Below are positions 50,324-53,435 of a DNA stretch of 53,435 nt, piece by piece. The stretch comes from an archaeon (GTDB taxonomy: Archaea; Nanobdellota; Nanobdellia; Pacearchaeales; GW2011-AR1): assembly GCA_018697295.1 (NCBI GenBank), contig JABHTJ010000008.1, positions 1 to 53,435 on the forward strand. The letters are read 5' to 3'. Each line of letters opens with the position of its first letter. The first letter of the stretch is position 1. The notes beneath the pieces are model-generated. The model saw only the letters and a program-made list of their open reading frames with translations. It was not told the DNA's origin and did not search any database. The position numbers and the translations under genes were made by a program.

Positions 50324-51844
50324 TTATTTTTTCTTTTTTGTTTGTTTTGGTTCAACTTCAGACTCAGGTTTCATCAATGGAAATGCAACACATTCTCGAA
50401 GTGGTTTTCCAATAAGGAATGAGAATAGTCGCTCACTAAATCCGAAACCACATGCTGGAGGCATTCCATATTTTAGTGCTTCTACAAATCCTTCATCATG
50501 ATCATGCGCCTCTGTATCTCCTGCATCTTTTAGAGATCTTTGTTCTTCAAATCTTTTTTCTTGGTCTAGTGGATCGTTTAACTCACTGTACCCATTCCCA
50601 TTTTCGCTTCCAGCAATGATTACTTGGAACTGTTCTACTTTATTTGGATTTTTTTTGCTTCGTTTTGCTAGAGGTGTTAGTTCGACTGGTTGTCCAATTA
50701 AAAATCCGGGACCTGAGATTTTTTTACGACAATATTTCCATAATACGTCAACTAGACGCCACTTATCTGAAGAATCTTCATATTCTAATGAGAGCTCATT
50801 TAATTTTTTTATAATTTCTTTTTTATCAGTATTATAAATATTTATTCCTGTTTCTTTTTCAATTGTTTTTTCAAAATCATAACGTGCCCATTTTTTCCCA
50901 AGGTCTACTTTGTGACCAGCATATTCAAATTTTAAAGTGCCCAAAGTTTCTTCAGCTATTTTTTTATAGAGTTCTTCAACTAATCCCATTCCCATTTCGA
51001 AATTTGCATATCCCCAGTAAAATTCCATTTGAGTATAATCTTGTAAGTGTTCTGCATCCATTCCTTCGTTTCGAAATTGCCTTCCGATTTCAAAGGTTTT
51101 TTCATATCCTGCAACTAAGAGTTTTTTTTGCCATAATTCTCCCATTGAAATTCTGAGGAAAATCTCAAGGTCAAGTGCATTATGATGTGTTTGAAATGGC
51201 GTTGCCGAAGCCCCTCCGGCACTGTTTTCTAGAATTGGTGTTTCGACCTCTAAGAAATTTTTATCTTCTAAAAATCCTCTTGTTGCCGACCAAAACTTTT
51301 GTTTTTTGATAAAGATTTCTTTTACGTCAGGATTCATAATGATGTCAAGATATCTTTTTCTTAGACGTTCATCCATATCTTTTAGGCCCTTGTGCTTATC
51401 TGGAAGTGGAAGAATAGATTTTGTTAAAAGTGTTAGTTCTTTTGTGGCAATTGAGACTTCACCAGTTTTTGTTTTTAGAACTTCTCCCCTTACTCCAACG
51501 ATGTCTCCGGTATCGAGAAGTTTAAACAAATCAAGAACTTTTTTTGGACTTTCGTCTCCCCGAATTATAATTTGAATTTCTCCCTTTAAATCTTGAATAT
51601 TACAAAACGCTAACTTTCCGAATTTTCTCTTAGACATTATTCTTCCAGCGATAACTTTTTCTTTTCCAGATTTTTCTTCTTCTTTTAATTTTGAAAACTC
51701 TAATTTTATATCTTCTGAGAATTCTTTTTTATCTAAAAGATCAAATTTGTTTGGATAAGGATTAATTTTATTTTCTTGTAAACTTGTAAGTTTTTTTAAT
51801 CTCTCGTCTACAATTTGTTTAACTCTTCCCTTTAATTCTGCCAT
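50324..51844 (-). CDS. lysS: Lysyl-tRNA synthetase, class II
   Basis: A 506-aa class IIb synthetase: N-terminal OB-fold anticodon domain (about 50-150), motif 1 (ETPILENSAGGASATPF), motif 2 with FRNEGMDAEHLQ, and motif 3 CGFGFSERLF. A Lys-rich C-terminus ends TKKKK. Class II LysRS is common in bacteria and eukaryotes while many archaea use class I; DPANN archaea vary. Confidence 0.95.
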   Translation of the reverse strand: MAELKGRVKQIVDERLKKLTSLQENKINPYPNKFDLLDKKEFSEDIKLEFSKLKEEEKSGKEKVIAGRIMSKRKFGKLAFCNIQDLKGEIQIIIRGDESPKKVLDLFKLLDTGDIVGVRGEVLKTKTGEVSIATKELTLLTKSILPLPDKHKGLKDMDERLRKRYLDIIMNPDVKEIFIKKQKFWSATRGFLEDKNFLEVETPILENSAGGASATPFQTHHNALDLEIFLRISMGELWQKKLLVAGYEKTFEIGRQFRNEGMDAEHLQDYTQMEFYWGYANFEMGMGLVEELYKKIAEETLGTLKFEYAGHKVDLGKKWARYDFEKTIEKETGINIYNTDKKEIIKKLNELSLEYEDSSDKWRLVDVLWKYCRKKISGPGFLIGQPVELTPLAKRSKKNPNKVEQFQVIIAGSENGNGYSELNDPLDQEKRFEEQRSLKDAGDTEAHDHDEGFVEALKYGMPPACGFGFSERLFSFLIGKPLRECVAFPLMKPESEVEPKQTKKKK

Positions 51845-51885
51845 GAGAAGTGAAGTTAATGATTATTTATAAAATTATGTGGGAG

Positions 51886-52164
51886 TTAAAATCTTAGGAT
51901 TTTGAATTCCTTGAATTCTCCTTCCCATTTTTTTTCTTCAATTTGAATATCCCTAATTTGGCAATGTTCTGGCCCTTTTTTTACCTGACTTGTAAATCGC
52001 TCGATAGATTCGATAATTCCTTCTACTCGGATTTCTATATCTCCGTTTGTTAAATTTCTTACAAATCCTTTGAGATTTAATTTATCTGCATGCTCTTTGA
52101 TAAATTGTCTGAAGAATATTCCTTGAACTGTTCCTTTGATGATATATCTTGCTGCTTTTTTCAT
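51886..52164 (-). CDS. acyP: Acylphosphatase
   Basis: A 92-aa protein with the acylphosphatase pattern GTVQGIFFRQF (catalytic Arg19) and GFVRNLTNGD (catalytic Asn37). It hydrolyses carboxyl-phosphate bonds such as acetyl- or carbamoyl-phosphate. Separate gene 42 nt from lysS on the same strand. Confidence 0.92.
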   Translation of the reverse strand: MKKAARYIIKGTVQGIFFRQFIKEHADKLNLKGFVRNLTNGDIEIRVEGIIESIERFTSQVKKGPEHCQIRDIQIEEKKWEGEFKEFKILRF

Positions 52165-52188
52165 ATAGAAAAATGTACTGAATAGTTT

Positions 52189-52767
52189 TTATAGATTTCT
52201 ATCTAGTTCGTTATGCAGTATTGTGAAGACTTGGCTTGCGAAAATTATCTTTGGGCCAACTGAACATTTTTCTATTTGTTTTAAGAATTTTTCTTTATAT
52301 TTTGGAAAACCGTCTTGATCTCCAATTATGAAAACTTTATCCCCAAGATTTTTTAATTCTCGAATGTCAGTTCCTCTTTTTCCAAGAAGATAAATATCTT
52401 TTCCATCTTTGTCTAAATCTTGTACGAGTTTTTCAAAACTTTTTTTCTCAACTGAAGCTCCTGGAACAATTTCTAGTAAACCCTCCTTGTCTGGCGATTT
52501 ATATAATAATTTTTTAATTAGTCCTGCGACATTTTTCTTAGAGATTGGCATATCCTCATTCGATTCAAGAACTAAGTGTCGAGGATTATTTGGAGGTCCG
52601 TCGAAGATTAAATGTAGTTTTACGTCAGGACGCATTGCATTTGAAATAAAAAAAGCTGCAATAATTACATTACATACAATATCCATTCTTCCCGCTTTCT
52701 TCAAATCGTCCTTAATCATGTTTCCTGCAGTTACGGCAGATTTTGAATAATAAATGAATTCTCTCAT
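52189..52767 (-). CDS. trmY: tRNA (pseudouridine-54 N1) methyltransferase TrmY
   Basis: A 192-aa SPOUT-fold protein: the start REFIYYSKSAVTAGN and the C-terminal knot segments IYLLGKRGTD and VFIIGDQDGFP plus SVGPKIIFASQ fit TrmY (DUF358). It methylates pseudouridine 54 of tRNA T-loops to m1Psi in archaea. Confidence 0.9.
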   Translation of the reverse strand: MREFIYYSKSAVTAGNMIKDDLKKAGRMDIVCNVIIAAFFISNAMRPDVKLHLIFDGPPNNPRHLVLESNEDMPISKKNVAGLIKKLLYKSPDKEGLLEIVPGASVEKKSFEKLVQDLDKDGKDIYLLGKRGTDIRELKNLGDKVFIIGDQDGFPKYKEKFLKQIEKCSVGPKIIFASQVFTILHNELDRNL

Positions 52768-52804
52768 AAAACTAATTAGTCTTTGAGTTTAAAGGATTAA
52801 CTAA

Positions 52805-53185
52805 TCAGGCTCGTTTTACAATATTTTCGAGAACAATGCTTAATGCAGGAACACTCAAATAGATGAAAAATACAGGGAATAAAGAAGCTATAGAGTTATC
52901 AAAAATGCCAACAAGGAAAATTAAATCGAGTAAGACTAATTCAACATACCAAATTATACCCGTTATCCAACCTTCCAAGATTGCATTTCCTTTTTTTACT
53001 GATTTAAAATAGAAATAAGCTGCAATGCCAAATCCTATCATCAAAGTAAGTGTCATAATTGCGCTGAACCATTCTTGGGAAACTGAAGGTGCATTTGCTT
53101 GAACGTCCCAAAAGAAAAAACTTGTTATGAATGGAACTGCCCAGATTACTAATCCTAATAAAATTCGTTTTGTAAATTTATTCAT
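52805..53185 (-). CDS. Small four-TM membrane protein, unknown
   Basis: A 126-aa protein with four hydrophobic helices (about 8-26, 42-60, 70-95, 100-120), Lys-rich loops and a basic end. GAGGAG precedes the ATG by 4 nt. It lies between cysS and trmY. No family assigned. Confidence 0.65.
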   Translation of the reverse strand: MNKFTKRILLGLVIWAVPFITSFFFWDVQANAPSVSQEWFSAIMTLTLMIGFGIAAYFYFKSVKKGNAILEGWITGIIWYVELVLLDLIFLVGIFDNSIASLFPVFFIYLSVPALSIVLENIVKRA

Positions 53186-53240
53186 TGTTCTCCTCTTGCT
53201 ATTTGTAGGTTTGGAATAGTTATAAAAGTTTTGGAAAGTT

Positions 53241-53435
53241 TTATTGTTTTTCTAATTCGTAATTATCTTTTGTATCTTTTACTTTCCAACCAGAATCTTC
53301 TAATTCTTTTCTTAATTCATCTGACTTTTTCCAGTCTGAATTTTTTCGTGCGATTTGTCTCTCGTCTGCAATTGCCTTTATTTTTTTTGGAATTAAAATA
53401 ACTGCTTTTTCAAATAATCTTAGACCAAAAACTTC
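53241..53435 (-). CDS. cysS: Cysteinyl-tRNA synthetase, C-terminal end (partial)
   Basis: The window ends inside this leftward gene. The visible 64 residues include IADERQIARKNSDWKKSD, ELRKELEDSGW and VKDTKD, the characteristic C-terminal helix pair of CysRS. The remainder lies to the right. Confidence 0.85.
   Translation of the reverse strand, partial: EVFGLRLFEKAVILIPKKIKAIADERQIARKNSDWKKSDELRKELEDSGWKVKDTKDNYELEKQ

Overview
The window reads as a stretch of a small-genome DPANN archaeon (Woesearchaeota/Pacearchaeota-like is my inference, from gene families and style rather than from a database hit). The evidence is archaeal information-processing genes (TFE, RpoL, RpoK, aRF1, RNase P Pop5, proteasome alpha, SBDS, exosome Rrp4/Rrp41/Rrp42, Mre11/Rad50, RadB, Dph2, TrmY, type IA topoisomerase), an AT-rich sequence with CGA-rich arginine usage in core genes, and many leaderless genes with a TATA hexamer about 22-27 nt upstream of the start codon. 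The first ~3.3 kb differs: it is visibly more GC-rich, lacks that promoter style, and is packed with small unrecognised leftward ORFs, several with Shine-Dalgarno sites. It is either an integrated foreign element or a chimeric contig end.

Layout. 1-3330: GC-rich island of about 11 short leftward ORFs, including single-TM micro-proteins. 3571-8087: secreted/polytopic membrane proteins, including three tandem paralogs, most with their own leaderless promoter. 8084-10184: SpoIIM-like protein, rhomboid protease and TFE with a histone-H1-like lysine tail. 10308-12289: coiled-coil pair and an RPA-type OB-fold protein. 12390-13713: NDT/TIR-like gene next to an MBF1-like regulator whose 3' end is duplicated. 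13918-20927: thioredoxin-like membrane protein, processive glycosyltransferase, ScpB, DUF2334 protein, receiver-like protein, aRF1, ValRS. 21011-24816: phosphoesterase and a two-component cluster with a poly-A frameshift. 24897-30582: TopA, a kinase interrupted by a stop codon, methyltransferase, Dph2, RadB. 30643-33465: TM2 protein, DUF4389 protein, FG-GAP protein, and rpoL with an inserted small gene. 33571-36821: rad50-mre11. 37277-40875: HemK2-like methyltransferase, TM protein, RNase J, Pop5, PsmA. 40911-45960: FG-GAP protein, SBDS, exosome and RpoK. 45973-53435: interrupted NTP kinase, exported proteins, PD-(D/E)XK-like nuclease, a short histone-fold protein, LysRS, acylphosphatase, TrmY and the C-terminus of CysRS.

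How the genes work together. pop5-psmA-SBDS-rrp4-rrp41-rrp42 is the archaeal RNA/protein quality-control superoperon, here interrupted by an FG-GAP surface gene. aRF1 and the HemK2-like enzyme are a substrate/modifier pair. mre11-rad50 and RadB are repair functions, and TFE, RpoL and RpoK are transcription components.

The most unusual signals are these. Two single-gene insertions (beside an MBF1-like gene and beside rpoL) are each bounded by a second, diverged copy of the core gene's 3' end. Three accessory genes are each interrupted by one in-frame stop and one sensor kinase by a 10-A run. Lysine-rich tails occur on TFE, TopA and a TM2 membrane protein. The left-hand island of tiny membrane proteins matches nothing I recognise.
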